From NCBI GenBank assembly GCA_963277665.1, contig OY728121.1, positions 958,246,097 to 958,310,096 on the forward strand: a stretch of DNA of 64,000 bases, written 5' to 3'. Made by a program: the position numbers and the translations under genes. Under the pieces are notes generated by a model. It was given only the letters and a program-made list of their open reading frames with translations, did no database searches and had not been told where the DNA came from. The DNA is from Viscum album (taxonomy: Eukaryota > Streptophyta > Magnoliopsida > Santalales > Viscaceae). Numbering within the stretch: position 1 is the stretch's first letter; each line of letters begins with the position of its first letter. Below are positions 50,352 through 61,649 of the stretch, in pieces.

Positions 50352-52258
50352 ATGGATCAAGTGGAACCGGGTGAAAACCCTAAGCCTAATGATGAAGATG
50401 ATTCCTCAAATCCCTCCTTGGGGACACACGCATATCATGCTAGTGATGAGAGGACCTGTGTTCAGCCGATCAATCACAGGGAGATGTTCTCAATTGAAAA
50501 GAAGGGTGAGGCTGTCAAGGTGGTATCATCGAAGGAACCTGCAGGGATTAGGAGAAATTTCGTGGAAGTGGTGATCAATACGGAGGGACCATCCCTCTTG
50601 GACTTCGAATCACCCCCACCTGTGAGAGTGATAAGGAAGGAGAGGATTTCCCATGTATTGGCTAATCATGAAGCGGTTGAGGAATGGGTAAATCACTGTC
50701 GGTATTCAATTATCGCGAGAGTCATTATTCTGAAGGGTGAGCATCTGTGGAAATTTCAGGATCTGACTAAGAGGTTTGCAGTGGTTTGGGGTTTTTATGA
50801 ACGGAGAATGATTGAGATGGGAAGTAGATATTACCATGTGGTCTTCCCCATAGATCAAGGCAAGCAGAAAGCATGGAGCAAGGTCACGGTCTCCCTGAAC
50901 CCTGGTTTTCGGAATGTGCAGGAATGGGATCAGAACATTGATCCCATGAATCTCCGGAGCACTCACACTCAATTATGGATCCTAATTTATAAGATCAATT
51001 GGTTGTATTGGCACCCAAGGATCCTCTGGGACATTGCTTTCTCTGTAGGAAATCCCATTCGCATGGACCAACAGATAGATAATCTGAGGCTTGGACACTA
51101 TATGAGAATCTTGTTGGAAGTTGACATGTCGAGTACACTGGTTGAGGAGGTAGTTCCCAGAACAAGGGATGATAGCATGAAGCTTGATATTTTTTATTAG
51201 AGGAAACCAAAGTTCTATATGAGCTGCTTATTTTTCAAGAATATGATGTCTGAGTGTAAATGGGACAAGGAATGCAATGTTTATAAGCTGAAGGGACATG
51301 ATGAGAGTATGTGGAGAAGAAGGAAGGGGAAGGAGAAATATTCTCTAGAGCCCCATGAGAACATGGGAGATGGCCATGGAATTGGTCATTAGTATCAGGA
51401 AGCTCTGAATGTGGGGGGATCTTCGTCTACTGCGAGGGAGAATGATCTTCCTTGCCATGGGGCACAAGTTGGATCTGCATTTGATGAGGAGGGCAGGGAT
51501 GTGGAGAATCAGACAGCACATCCTCCATGTAGTGGTCATGTGGTGGTCAGGCTGGCTGCCTTACCTCAGTGTGACACTGCAGAGATGGGTGCACCTGATG
51601 GTCGGGGGATGAATCACTTATTCTAGCATAATCTGAAGGAATTGGCAGAGGTTCAGATTGCCACCCAGCTTCTGACCCAGGAGGGAGCTTCATCCAAATT
51701 TCCCCATCCAAGGCTACTCGAAGAAGGTTTACGGTTTGAAGTGAACCCCCTCTAAAATATGATAATAATTTCATGCCCCTTACTAGATGATTATGGTCTA
51801 ATGAGGTGGATAGAGATCATCTTAATAAATCTGATATGCCCATTTTAGGGGGTGACATTTCTGCCTCCATCGGTGGGTCGGATGGGCGGCTGGTTGATGA
51901 CAATGGTGCAAGGATTACTGAATACACAGCCTACCCCTAAGTGAATATTGTTTCATCCAGTGGTTGTGGAAGTGATGAACTGATTGGGCCAGTGAATGAT
52001 GGAATCAATGACAAGCTGGTGAAGGGGAACCAAGGTGCAGATCGGGATTTGGTTTGTCTAGGTTTGGAGCAGACTGCTACTTCATTCCCACCGATGAAAG
52101 GGGACAGTGGGTCATGTCAGGTGACCATGGACACTCCTAACATTTCTCCCTCTGGACAGATGCAAGGGCAAGTTGGCCAGGGGATGAAAGGGCAGAAACA
52201 GATATTGCTGGAAAGAAAAGGGGGGCCTCTGACAAGAGGCATGGATAGTAATGAATGA
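50352..52258 (+). pseudogene. LINE ORF1 (DUF4283, zinc knuckle)
   Basis: RNA-binding protein of the LINE particle. The first 282 codons (50352-51200) are open from an ATG. Residues ~100-260 form a DUF4283 domain, with landmarks WGFYERRM, WSKVTVSLNPGF, LWILIYKINWLYWHP, ILWDIAFSVGNPIRMDQQ and YMRILLEVDM. After a TAG at 51198 the frame continues with a CCHC-like knuckle reading CNVYKLKGHDESMW, in which two Cys are replaced (Tyr, Trp). A second TAG is at 51390. The Ser/Gly-rich C-terminal part continues to about 51626, then in a shifted frame at 51941-52258. The start is the first ATG after the duplication. Confidence 0.85.
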
Positions 52259-52299
52259 AGATCTTTTACTGAAATTGTAAAGGGCTGGGAAACTCCCGC

Positions 52300-52949
52300 A
52301 CCGTCAGGGCCCATTGACATTATCTTATGACCTAAAAACTGATGTTTTTTATCTTTGGTGAGCCAAAATTCCACATTTAAAACTAGAAAGGATTCAAATG
52401 GGACTCTCTAGGATACATATTTGTCTCTAATAATCAACACACATCTCACATAGACAACATATGTGTGCTAAGGCCTGATGAAATTAAGATCACTTCCTGT
52501 GGTATTGGGACTCAAAGTGTCCTTGTTAACTGTACCATTGTTGGGAATGATTTATCAGTCTCCTTTGTTTATGCCTCCAACTCTTAACTCAGGAGGAGGG
52601 AATTCTGTGAGGAACTCAAATCAACCTCTAGGAGGATGGAGCAAAAATGGATGCTTATTGGTGACTTCAATACAGTGCTGAAGCCTAAGGAGAAAATTGG
52701 AAGAAATTTCAATAGGGTTTTTACAACTGAATTTTCTAAATGCATTGACTATTGCAATCTGGAACAAGTTCCCATAGCTGGTTCAGATTTAACATGGTGC
52801 AGATACACGTGGGAGGAGAATCAAGCAAGTAAGCTTGATAGATGCTTCGTCTGTATTGATGATCATGCTACGACTCATGGAGTTTCTGTATTCACGCCTC
52901 CTAAGCATCATTCTGACCACAATCCGATGGTTATTGATGTCAATACCTA
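52300..52949 (+). pseudogene. LINE ORF2, endonuclease domain
   Basis: Apurinic-type endonuclease that nicks the target DNA. Readable are SVSFVYASNS, the catalytic LIGDFNTVLKPKEKIG (Asp, Asn), GSDLTWCRYTWEEN, SKLDRCFV and HHSDHNPM (Asp, His). The conserved N-terminal part with the first Asn and Glu motifs is not found between ORF1 and 52400, so about 100 residues seem to be deleted or scrambled. Stops occur near 52588 and at 52948. In frame with the RT segment downstream. Confidence 0.85.
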
Positions 52950-54911
52950 GATCACAAGGACAACCCCTATTCCCTTTTTATTAAACAATGGATGGATTGT
53001 GACTCCAGGATGTAGGGAGATTGACTTGGAGGCATGGAATTATGAATTCATTGGGAGTCCTCCTCTGAGACTTGTTATGAAGCTCAAACACATTAAGGGG
53101 CTACCGAGGGAATGGAGTAAGAAATATTTTTCAAAAATTGATGAGGATATCAGGATGTCAGAGGAGGAGTTGGCCATGATTCAAATTTTTCATAATCAAC
53201 ATCCTACCTTATCTAGAGAGGAAATAACATCCTATAATAGACTTGATGATCTTCTCATGGTAAAGGAAATATTGGTTAGAAATAAACTGAATGTAAAATG
53301 GTTAGCAGATGGGGACAGGAACTCCAATCTCTTTAACAGGTCACATAAGGAAAAGAGGGTGTGTGCCGGGAATAGAGTGGTCAACATCGATGGGCACCTC
53401 TAAAATGAAAAAAATGAGATTTCCCTTGCTGTTTTTGAACACTTCAAGGGAATATATTCTGATAATGGGCAGTCCAAAATTTACTGCATGGTCGATAACA
53501 TCAGTCCTTGTATTGATGATCACTCGAATCAGCTTCTACTTGCTCCCCCATGCAAAGAGGAGATCAAATCTGCTCTTATATCTCTCAATCTCATGTGTTC
53601 CCCAGGTCTTAATGGATTCAAAATTACATTTTTCATGTTCTATTAGGACATAATGCAGGATGATATTGTGCAGGGAATTAAGGATTTCTTCTCGCACTCA
53701 TATATGCCTCATGGAATGAATTCCTGTTTCATTGCTCTTATCCCCAGGAAACTGAATGCTCTTGACATCAATGACTTCAGACCGGTTGCACTTCGGAACA
53801 CAGTACCCAAACTTATCACCAGGGTTTTGATGAACATGATGATTGGGTTTGTTAATGGCATAATCACTTCTAATCTATTTGGATTTGTCCCTGGGAGGAG
53901 CATCCAAAAGTGCCTCTTTATAGCCTCTGAGAGTGTCAATATTATGAGAAGGAATACAAAGGATGGGAATTTTGCCCTCAAAATTGATATCTCAAAGCCT
54001 TTTGACACTCTAAAATAGAGCTTCCTCCTTGATGTCTTTAGAAGGTATGGATTCTTGAATAGTTTCATGAATCTGATCTGTATCATTCATGATTCTACCA
54101 AGTTATCATTTCATGTCAATGGTACCTTGAGGGCCTTCTTCCCTTGCACTAGGGGGTGCGGTAAGTTGATCCACTTTCTGGTATACTTTTTTCCATTGCT
54201 CAGGATTACCTGAATAGGTGTATTAATAACCTTTCCCAAATAGGACTTTATAAGAAAATTAGGGCTGGTGTGAGTGAGCATGCCCCATCTCATTTATTGT
54301 AAGCTGATGACATCTTCCTTCTTAGTCAAGCATCAAGGAAAACTATTTTCTCTATTAATGCCCTTTTCAGTCATTATGAGGAGGTATCCAGACAATCCAT
54401 TAGTTGGGACAAATCTTCCATTGTTTTTGGGAATGGAATTCTAGATGGGAAACAGAACAGAATTGTTAGGATTTTTGGGGTGAGGAGAGGATCCCTACCC
54501 ACCCAATACCTTGGGGTCCCACTGTTTTGGGGAAAAGGGAAAAGACAGTACTTGGAAGAAATTTATGCTAGAATTGTACATCAGATGGCTAGTTGGAAAG
54601 GGGAAGCTATGTCCATTGCTAGGAGGGTCTGCCTTGTGAACTCAGTGATCACATCCAAGTTTGTCTATTCCTTATCTATCTATCAATGGCCGAGAGGACT
54701 TCTCAAGGAACTTCAGAGCATGGTATGGAATTTCGTATGGATGGTGTCACAACATGATAGGAAGCTTATTATAGTTGCATGGAATGAGTGCATCAAGCCT
54801 ATGGAGATGGGGGGTCTAGGACTCAATGATCATCACACCATTAATGATGGCTTGATTGCTAATTTTACTTGGAATATGCTTTCACATGAAGCTGACGATG
54901 ATTTTCTTTGA
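52950..54911 (+). pseudogene. LINE ORF2, reverse transcriptase domain
   Basis: Copies the LINE RNA at the nicked target. In order: linker (KWLADGDRNSNLF), CSPGLNGF, FIALIPRKLNALDINDFRPV, GFVPGRSIQKC, motif A KIDISKPFDTLK (Asp present), then TAG at 54016. A frameshift lies in a G run near 54151-54157: before it TRG, after it VR-stop-VDPLS, so the RQGDPLSP motif carries a stop. The catalytic box reads stop-ADD (54300-54311) where YADD or FADD is expected. The thumb part continues at 54480-54911 with LPTQYLGVPLFWGKGK and GGLGLND. A further stop is at 54909. Confidence 0.92.
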
Positions 54912-55706
54912 AACATAATCACAAGGAGGATTTTAAATGGATACAACTGTTATCTTCATTCATGGGTTTGGGCCTCTATCAACCAAGAATATGTCAGAAT
55001 TATACATGATACCCAATGGATGGTTTGCAGGGATTCCATACTGAATTTCTGGAACAAAAAGTGTCTCACAAATCCCCTTTCTGATTTAAATGTGTCACCT
55101 GAGGTATCCACTTGTACTATTTAGGGTTTACTCTCATAGATGCAATCTGCTACTTTTAGTGTTCCTATGCAGGTGGAGACTGAAATCACTAATTATGTCT
55201 TTATGGAGCATGATACTTTGATCAGGATACATATAAGAACCGAGAAATTCAATAGTAGAGATTACTATTGGAACCAATATTGGGGTCAATCCCCTACACC
55301 TTCTTGGCATATGAAATTCCGAGAATGGTTCATTAGAACCTCCATATTCTCTCTGATCTGGAGGATCTGGAAAAACTGACTTCCCACAACTGATGCTCTT
55401 AAGAGGGCCGACTATCAGATGGCCTCCATGTGCTCCATCTGCAAAGCCGATGATGATTCTGTTTAACAAATATTTATGGGCCATTTCCATTCCAAACAAC
55501 TATGAGCATATATTGGTTCCTTGTTTGGGGTAATTTTTAACACTTGTGGGTCGATTATGCAACTGATGTCTGCTATATCTCATGGCCAATTTAGTGAGTA
55601 GATTTTTAACAGGTTTTTGGCTGCTATTGCTGCTACTATTACAGTCATATGGGAATCCCAGAACACTTCTGTTTTCATAGGTGTTCACTCCATGGTTCAG
55701 CAATGA
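54912..55706 (+). pseudogene. LINE ORF2, region between RT and RNase H
   Basis: Same frame as RT and RNase H, with stops near 55120, 55377 and later. A zf-RVT-like segment is visible: SLIWRIWKN, LPTTDALKRADYQM, CSICKADDDS (Cys pair), and HFHS where the family has His-x3-Cys. It is thought to bind nucleic acid. Confidence 0.7.
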
Positions 55707-56369
55707 ATGGTAGCGGTTCATAGAGATGTTTATGCTACTTCCCTTGTGCAGGATGGCGCCAAGTCTAACGTAGTTGTTGATCTTCAAATTCTGAGAATTC
55801 TTGGTGTTTCGGGGCGGCCACACAAGCCTCTGATGCTAAAGTATATTCGATGGATCCTACCCATTGTGCCTTGCCTCAATGTCAATGTTTATGGGGCCGC
55901 GTTGGGTGATATAGGCTCGTGGGGTTGTGGGGGAGTGTTCCACACCTATCATGGGTTTGTAAAAGTATGCTTTCATCACGCTATTAGAATCGACATCGCC
56001 TTTGAAGCCGAACATTGGGAAATGATAATTAATATCAGGTATGCTATCCGGTTTAATTGGAAATATATATGGATTGAGTCTGACTCTCAGACCATGTTTC
56101 TTGCCTTGAGCACCAAGACGCACCAGGTCCCTTGGTGTGTGCTGCTGCAGTGGGTTGGTTGCCTTAGTGATATTTCTCAGATGCGTATGGATGTTTCACA
56201 TATCTACCAGGAGGCTAATCAGGTGGTGTATGCACTATCAAAGTGGTTGCTCACTAATACTGGAGAGATGTGGTCTTTCACGACCCCAAAATATTGTGCC
56301 TCACTGGTGGAGGCAGATATGTTTGGTGTGATGCACACTCATTTATGTAATAATCCCTTGTATGCTTGA
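55707..56369 (+). pseudogene. LINE ORF2, C-terminal RNase H domain
   Basis: Open for 220 codons. RNase H of the RVT_3 type: the first catalytic Asp is lost (NVYGAALG instead of NVDGA, residue 62). Glu in FEAE (about 100-102) and Asp in ESDSQT (about 116) remain. The last Asp is also Tyr (NQVVYALSKW where VADALSKW is usual). Both changes are Asp to Tyr, i.e. G to T. It ends at TGA 56367, about 62 bp before the 3' end of the LINE. Confidence 0.88.
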
Positions 56370-56431
56370 ATCGTTTCCTTTATTATTTTATTTTATTTGG
56401 ACCGGCTTACACCAGCTCCTGGATTTTATTG

Positions 56432-56448
56432 TATGTTTCTATTTAAGG
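56432..56448 (+). repeat. Right target-site duplication of LINE
   Basis: tatgtttctatttaagg; one mismatch to the left copy at 50323-50339. Confidence 0.88.
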
Positions 56449-57757
56449 TAAGATGTGATATTTTTATCATAAAACCATATATTTTGTTATACTATAGTTA
56501 TTCCTTGAATTTTAATTTAATTTTACCACTTTACCCTCATTTATATTTATAATGATATGGAAAATGCTTGTTAGAAAAAAAATTATTTTCTAAATGGGAG
56601 GGAATATTTTAATTCCATATCCACGTTTTCAGTAAAATGATTTCAAGAATATTTTTTTATATTCACATATGGATTTTGAAAGTTTTTTTTTACCCATTTT
56701 TACTTTATATAATTATTTCTTAAGGAATATACTCACCATTTTTTGAATGAGGTAATTTAGATTTTTTTACCAAAAGTGTGAAAGGAATATTATTTTTAGA
56801 AAAATTGGCATGACTAAAATTTATGGACATAATGATGAATCATTATTATGAAGATTTTTTTAAATGTTTGGAAGGTTGTTTTCAAAGATAATATTATTCG
56901 TAATATATTGATTTTTTTATATTTTAAATAAGTTAATTAAAAATGGAAATGGTATTTTCTTTAAGGAATGTTTATGTGAACTTTAAATTGTATTTTTATT
57001 TATGATGAATCCTTTTCATGTTGCTGGGTATATTTTAAAATAATACCATGTTGACTATTTCTCTTGGTGGTTTATGATGATGAAGTATTGATGTTCTATA
57101 TTCATTATATAATTTGGATATTTTTTGTCTTAAAATTAATTTTTAGAAAGGATTGTATTGATCATTAGAAAATGAGGATTGAATTGATGTGAATGTAACA
57201 TATGGTGCAATATTTTAAATTACTCATAGATGCATCAGTAGGCCTCTTGAGATAAAAAACATTTTTATCTAGATGAGGCCTTACGCATTTATATAGGATG
57301 TTTTTGCATAAGGCCTTGATGGTTTGTTTATGATGTCCTAGAATGAGGCCTCAACTGTTAGTTTAAGAAGTATGATATTATGAATCATATCAGTATTATG
57401 TAATTTATTAATGTACATGCGATTATTAGAATAGTTACACAATCTATTGATAAATTTTAAGACCAACTGATTATTTATATGTAAATATTTTAGTATCATT
57501 TATTCTTTCCATTTTCTTAATGTCCTATTTATTTTTTGAGAGATTCCCCTGTATTCATTCGCAATCTAATATATCACCCTCAAACATTTATCAATGTTCA
57601 TTTCCCCATAATCTAGGGAAGTGTAATGTGATTTATATGTATGGATATTATAGAGAGAGTATAGATTTTATCAACGATAATATTGTGGTTTATCTTCAGT
57701 TTTAAATTGTAATGAGAGATTCGATCTTGTATTTTTTTATCAAGTCTTCTAAACTAT
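56449..57757 (+). repeat. LTR Y2, segment 3
   Basis: Resumes Y2 after the LINE, for example cataaaaccatatatttt at 56469 against Y1 33593, and the gatgttttt..aggccttgatgg..tgatgtc block near 57298 against 34424. The end is estimated from the Y1 length; attTGGTccatgg at about 57758-57768 may be a relic of the PBS. Confidence 0.7.
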
Positions 57758-58050
57758 TTGGTCCATGGGGTTATAGTTTATTATATTCAGTGTCGTTTTA
57801 ATAATGATACAATTAGATTTTGATTACTTGATTCTTGTCCTCTATAGTATATATTATATTTTTTAAAATCATAATAAATTTTTTATTTATTATCCTAAGA
57901 AAATAATGGGATATTATTTTTATAACCAGACTAAATACCATGTGTTAATATTTGTATGTGGTGTTTTACATGAATAATATCTCATCAATCGATGAGTTAG
58001 TGAATGGTTTTTTCAACATGGTGAACTATATACCCAAGTACACATTAATG
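57758..58050 (+). mobile_element. Start of a third gag-element internal region
   Basis: The block ctcatcaatc..gttagtgaatgg..cacatgg-like at 57981-58020 resembles 28927-28972 and 35178-35215, the leader of internal regions 1 and 2. Further right the similarity fades. No PPT or LTR is found beyond it in the window. Confidence 0.45.
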
Positions 58051-61000
58051 GTTTCTGAAATAGATAAAAATAAACTACACAATAGGTTATGGAGACTGAG
58101 TTAACTAATGTTAAATAGAAACATAAAATGTCTAATAGGAATGATTAGGATCTTGAGAAATAAGGTTTTCTTATAGTGAATAATAATATTTTTAATTCAA
58201 TAAATGATTAACATGTAACCTACAAAAAAGTAATTGTGGATTTTTATTTGAATAACTGGTCAGATTCTATGAGGTTGGAGTTTTAATCCAGGAATAATAT
58301 ATTTTTCAAAACATTGTTGATATACCTGAAGGGGTGAGACATATATGTTGAAATTGGGGTTCTTATATGAAAACTAATATAAATGGTATAGTGAATAACT
58401 ATAACTATGTCTTGGTGTATAATATGGTATAGAAAATTTCATGATAATTACTATGAATAGAACTTATCACTAGTATTGACTGTAATGTCTATTTGGATAT
58501 TGCGTTATAATGATGATCATTAAGGCATGAAATTTGAAAAAACCATTTATAGATTGAAATAATATTTTTAGAGTTAAATCATCTATTTTCTGTTTCAATC
58601 AGAGAGTATGGATTCATTAAATATGGGATAAATTTTATAAATAAAAGTAAATTAATTAGATTTTTATAGTGTGTATGGTATTATATGTTGAAAGTATACA
58701 ACTCATCAGAAATAATATCCCTATATTATCGTTGATAATTGTATGATTATGGAAATGTTTCATTATGAAATAATATTTTATATAACCATATAAATTATCT
58801 GTGTACATGTATAGACATTGATAAAAGGTGTTTCTTGACCCGAGTAATAACATTTATTGTAACATCTTTTTGTCATCTTCTCTTTATTCTCTTTCCTCCT
58901 GGTTTGGGTGTATCTTGAAACTCTTTAGTATAAAAAGAATTTTCAAGGGAACATTAACAAAATATTAGGGATTTTTTATTTTTGAATTAACGGAGTTCAC
59001 GTATAAATTCTATATTGTATTTGTGTGGTTCTCCACATGTTCATAAAATGTCTGTTGTGGTTTAGTGTTTTATGTAGAAAACTAGGATTTCTGAAGTCTT
59101 CTAGAGAAACAAACACCATTTAATGGGATTACATGCCATGTAATGGTTTCTAGAATGATTCTATGAACCTTCAAATGGAATTAAGGTTACGTGCTATGAA
59201 TGTAAATTACACAATGGTAATGAATCAAATCAAGTGTTTAATAAAAATGTGATTTTTTTTCATTGTACATGGGTTTCATGGATTACACAACATTAAAAGA
59301 GATTTCAGACCATGTATGTTTTGGGAGTTAGGATTTTTGGGAGCATCATGGAGGATATGTTTTTATTCATTTAAATCCTCTCCACTATCAATATTAGAGT
59401 ACTCAGAGGAAATTATGAAGACCTATGAATATTTTGAATCATTCTGTAAATCAATTATTAATTATTGTTGTTGTAGTGAGTTTCTCTGGGTGTGTACTCA
59501 ATTAGATTGTTCTTTGTCTTTGATCATGGATTCCGTATTCCACTATAGTTTTAGATCCACTTATCTATTATGTGGATTCTTCTTGATTCATTCTAGATAA
59601 TCTATGTGATGTTCCTCCAAATGGAAACCCTTATATTTTTTATGGTGCAGCATGAAAGTTTCATGGTGTTATGTGTGATCTATCCTCTTATCCAACCTTT
59701 ATTTAAAAATTAAAACGAAATTAAAATGTGAGTAATGATTCTATGACATTTTTGTTGTCAGTTCATTCTTCCTTTTTGGTGGATAATGTTGTGTGGATGT
59801 TAAACCTGAGTTTGATGTATGTGGTTCTATCTGTAGGATATTTTGGATGAACTGTATTTATTTTTCCATTGATAAATTATTTTTTACAATGAAATGGCCT
59901 GATTTATTGATTAAATTTTGTGTGTGGAAATTGATTTATAAGAAAATATGGTTTTCCGCCCTGTTTTTTAGATGAAAAATGTATTTTCAAATTATTTTGA
60001 AATGTTTTTTCTGAATCGTTTTGAACAAATTGTTTTAATGAAAGGGTATAAAAAATAGAGCACCAGGGAAGCTTTAGGTACTTTGGTTGGAGGATGAATA
60101 ATTGACCCCCTCTGTTGGTACTGACAGAGGGTTCAATCAAGGGGTTATCTTCTAATTTGTATTCCTTTTGTTATAGGTACATATTAGAAATTATTACGAG
60201 GTTCACCATTAGGGGTATTTCGATTATTTCTATATTCTATTCATATATCCAGTGGTTTAATGCAGTAAATTTTCTATGTCTTGGTATGAGTGTACTAGCT
60301 AGCATAACCTTTAGTGATTATTTTTATGATGTTACCTTTTATTTGGATTTTGGCATGTCATATTTTTTATACTTTTGTGGATTTGATATGACTTATGATG
60401 CATGTTTTTGTTTGATTTTATATGACTTATTGATGTCTATGATATGATTCGTAACTTTATAACCACGTTTATTTGGGAAATTTTAGAAAATGTTGGAATT
60501 AAATAATTTTCTATGGTTTTGATAAAAAACAGTTTAATTTTTTAACCAGGCCTTGGTTTTATTTAATGATTTATATGTTCATATTATAATATTGAGACTT
60601 GTTAAGGAAAAAATTAGTGGTATCCTTAGGATCCTGTTTGTTCAGACATAGAGCAATCGTTCTATGGTGAATAAAACATTATATATTTTTTGATATAGTG
60701 AAATGAATGGAGCTATAATGAGGTGGTGAGGTTTCTGTCAGATGACTTTAGGTAACTTGTGGTGATATGGTGGGAGTTTTTCAAGGCTATCACCTTGAGT
60801 AGAAATTTTTTCCATGTTTTGATTTATATTTGGACTCGTATCTTTGATATTTTTACAACATTTTAATTGTATTGTTTTCATTGTCTTCATTTAGTCATGT
60901 CATATATTTATATAATTATTTATTTATATATGTTGTGTGTGTATATATATACAATGTTGTACCTTTGGATAAGAAAAATAATTCCCTCTAGTTTTAATTT

Positions 61001-61649
61001 GTTACATGGGTGCTAGTTACCTGCTTTTGAGGATTGGGAATGCCATTAGGGTTGGTCATGGCCCGGGTTGGTTACTAGATTGAGAGGATGTTGCAGAACA
61101 ATTTTTGAATGTTCGGTGTCAGATGTGGTACATCCTGAATATTACATGTCTGAGGACATTTGGAAGATTAGATATAATTTTTTGGTAGACCTATCAAAAA
61201 ATCTGCAAGACTACAAGCTGATCCATTATCCCATGGATTTATATGGTTTAGGGCCTTAAAAATTTAGGCTGGTAAAAATTGCAACCGAATTTGATCCAAC
61301 TCGCAAAAGCTGTAGCATGCGGGAACAAAACCTCTATGTTTCTGTGGGTCCTATTTGACCTGAAATTATAAGTAGTATTCCAAAATTTATTCTTGAAAAA
61401 TAAAATAAAATAATGTAATAGAATAAATTAAAAATAGTATGGAAAAATGATTCATATTTAATAATACCATAGTTAAATCAGGGAAAATATTGACTCATGT
61501 TATGTTTTAAATATTATTGGAAGGTCGGATGTGGGATAAATGAAAAGTGTGGTAATTTAGAGTGTAATATGATTGATGTTTTAAAAAATTGAAGCAATAA
61601 TTCTGAAAATGGATACAAAAGACTCTCATTTTTTTCTAATAAAATTCAT
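58051..61649. other. AT-rich region without recognisable genes
   Basis: Short random open frames only, including a hydrophobic 110-codon one at 60115-60447 with no family likeness. A small hairpin ccctctg..cagaggg lies at about 60107-60131. A TATA-like tagtataaaaag at 58928 stands alone. I see no transposon domain here; the region may be deeply decayed repeats. Confidence 0.4.

Larger units (their letters stand above)
50340..56431 (+). mobile_element. L1-type LINE retrotransposon, about 6.1 kb
   Basis: Plus-strand non-LTR element flanked by a 17 bp target duplication (50323-50339, 56432-56448), inserted in LTR Y2. Removing it joins Y2 in register with Y1. ORF1 carries DUF4283 and a zinc knuckle; ORF2 carries endonuclease, RT and a C-terminal RNase H, the organisation of plant L1 elements with RNase H. 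Its G+C content is clearly higher than the flanks. Only 12 bp precede the ORF1 ATG, so the 5' UTR is missing or very short. No poly(A) tail is left at the 3' end. Stops and frameshifts inactivate both ORFs. Confidence 0.95.

Noticed and set aside
50706..50972. 88-codon minus-strand frame over LINE ORF1
   Set aside because: Antisense shadow of the DUF4283 coding region.
53709..54086. 125-codon minus-strand frame over LINE RT
   Set aside because: Antisense shadow of the RT domain; no independent motif.
55857..56123. 88-codon minus-strand frame over LINE RNase H
   Set aside because: Antisense shadow of a real domain on the plus strand.
58851..58870. tgtaacatc at 58855 as a possible LTR start
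   Set aside because: No polypurine tract precedes it and no second copy of the following sequence is found in the window.
58900..59060. TATA-like and leader-like text resembling a Copia LTR
   Set aside because: No paired repeat, PBS or coding domain nearby; the resemblance is too weak to claim an element.
60107..60131. Small hairpin ccctctg..cagaggg as a terminator or ncRNA
   Set aside because: A 7 bp stem alone in a 6 kb stretch without genes is not enough evidence.
60115..60447. 110-codon hydrophobic open frame that could be a small membrane protein
   Set aside because: AT-driven composition with Phe/Tyr/Ile/Leu-rich random pattern, no family motif, no promoter or splice context. Such frames are expected in T-rich sequence.
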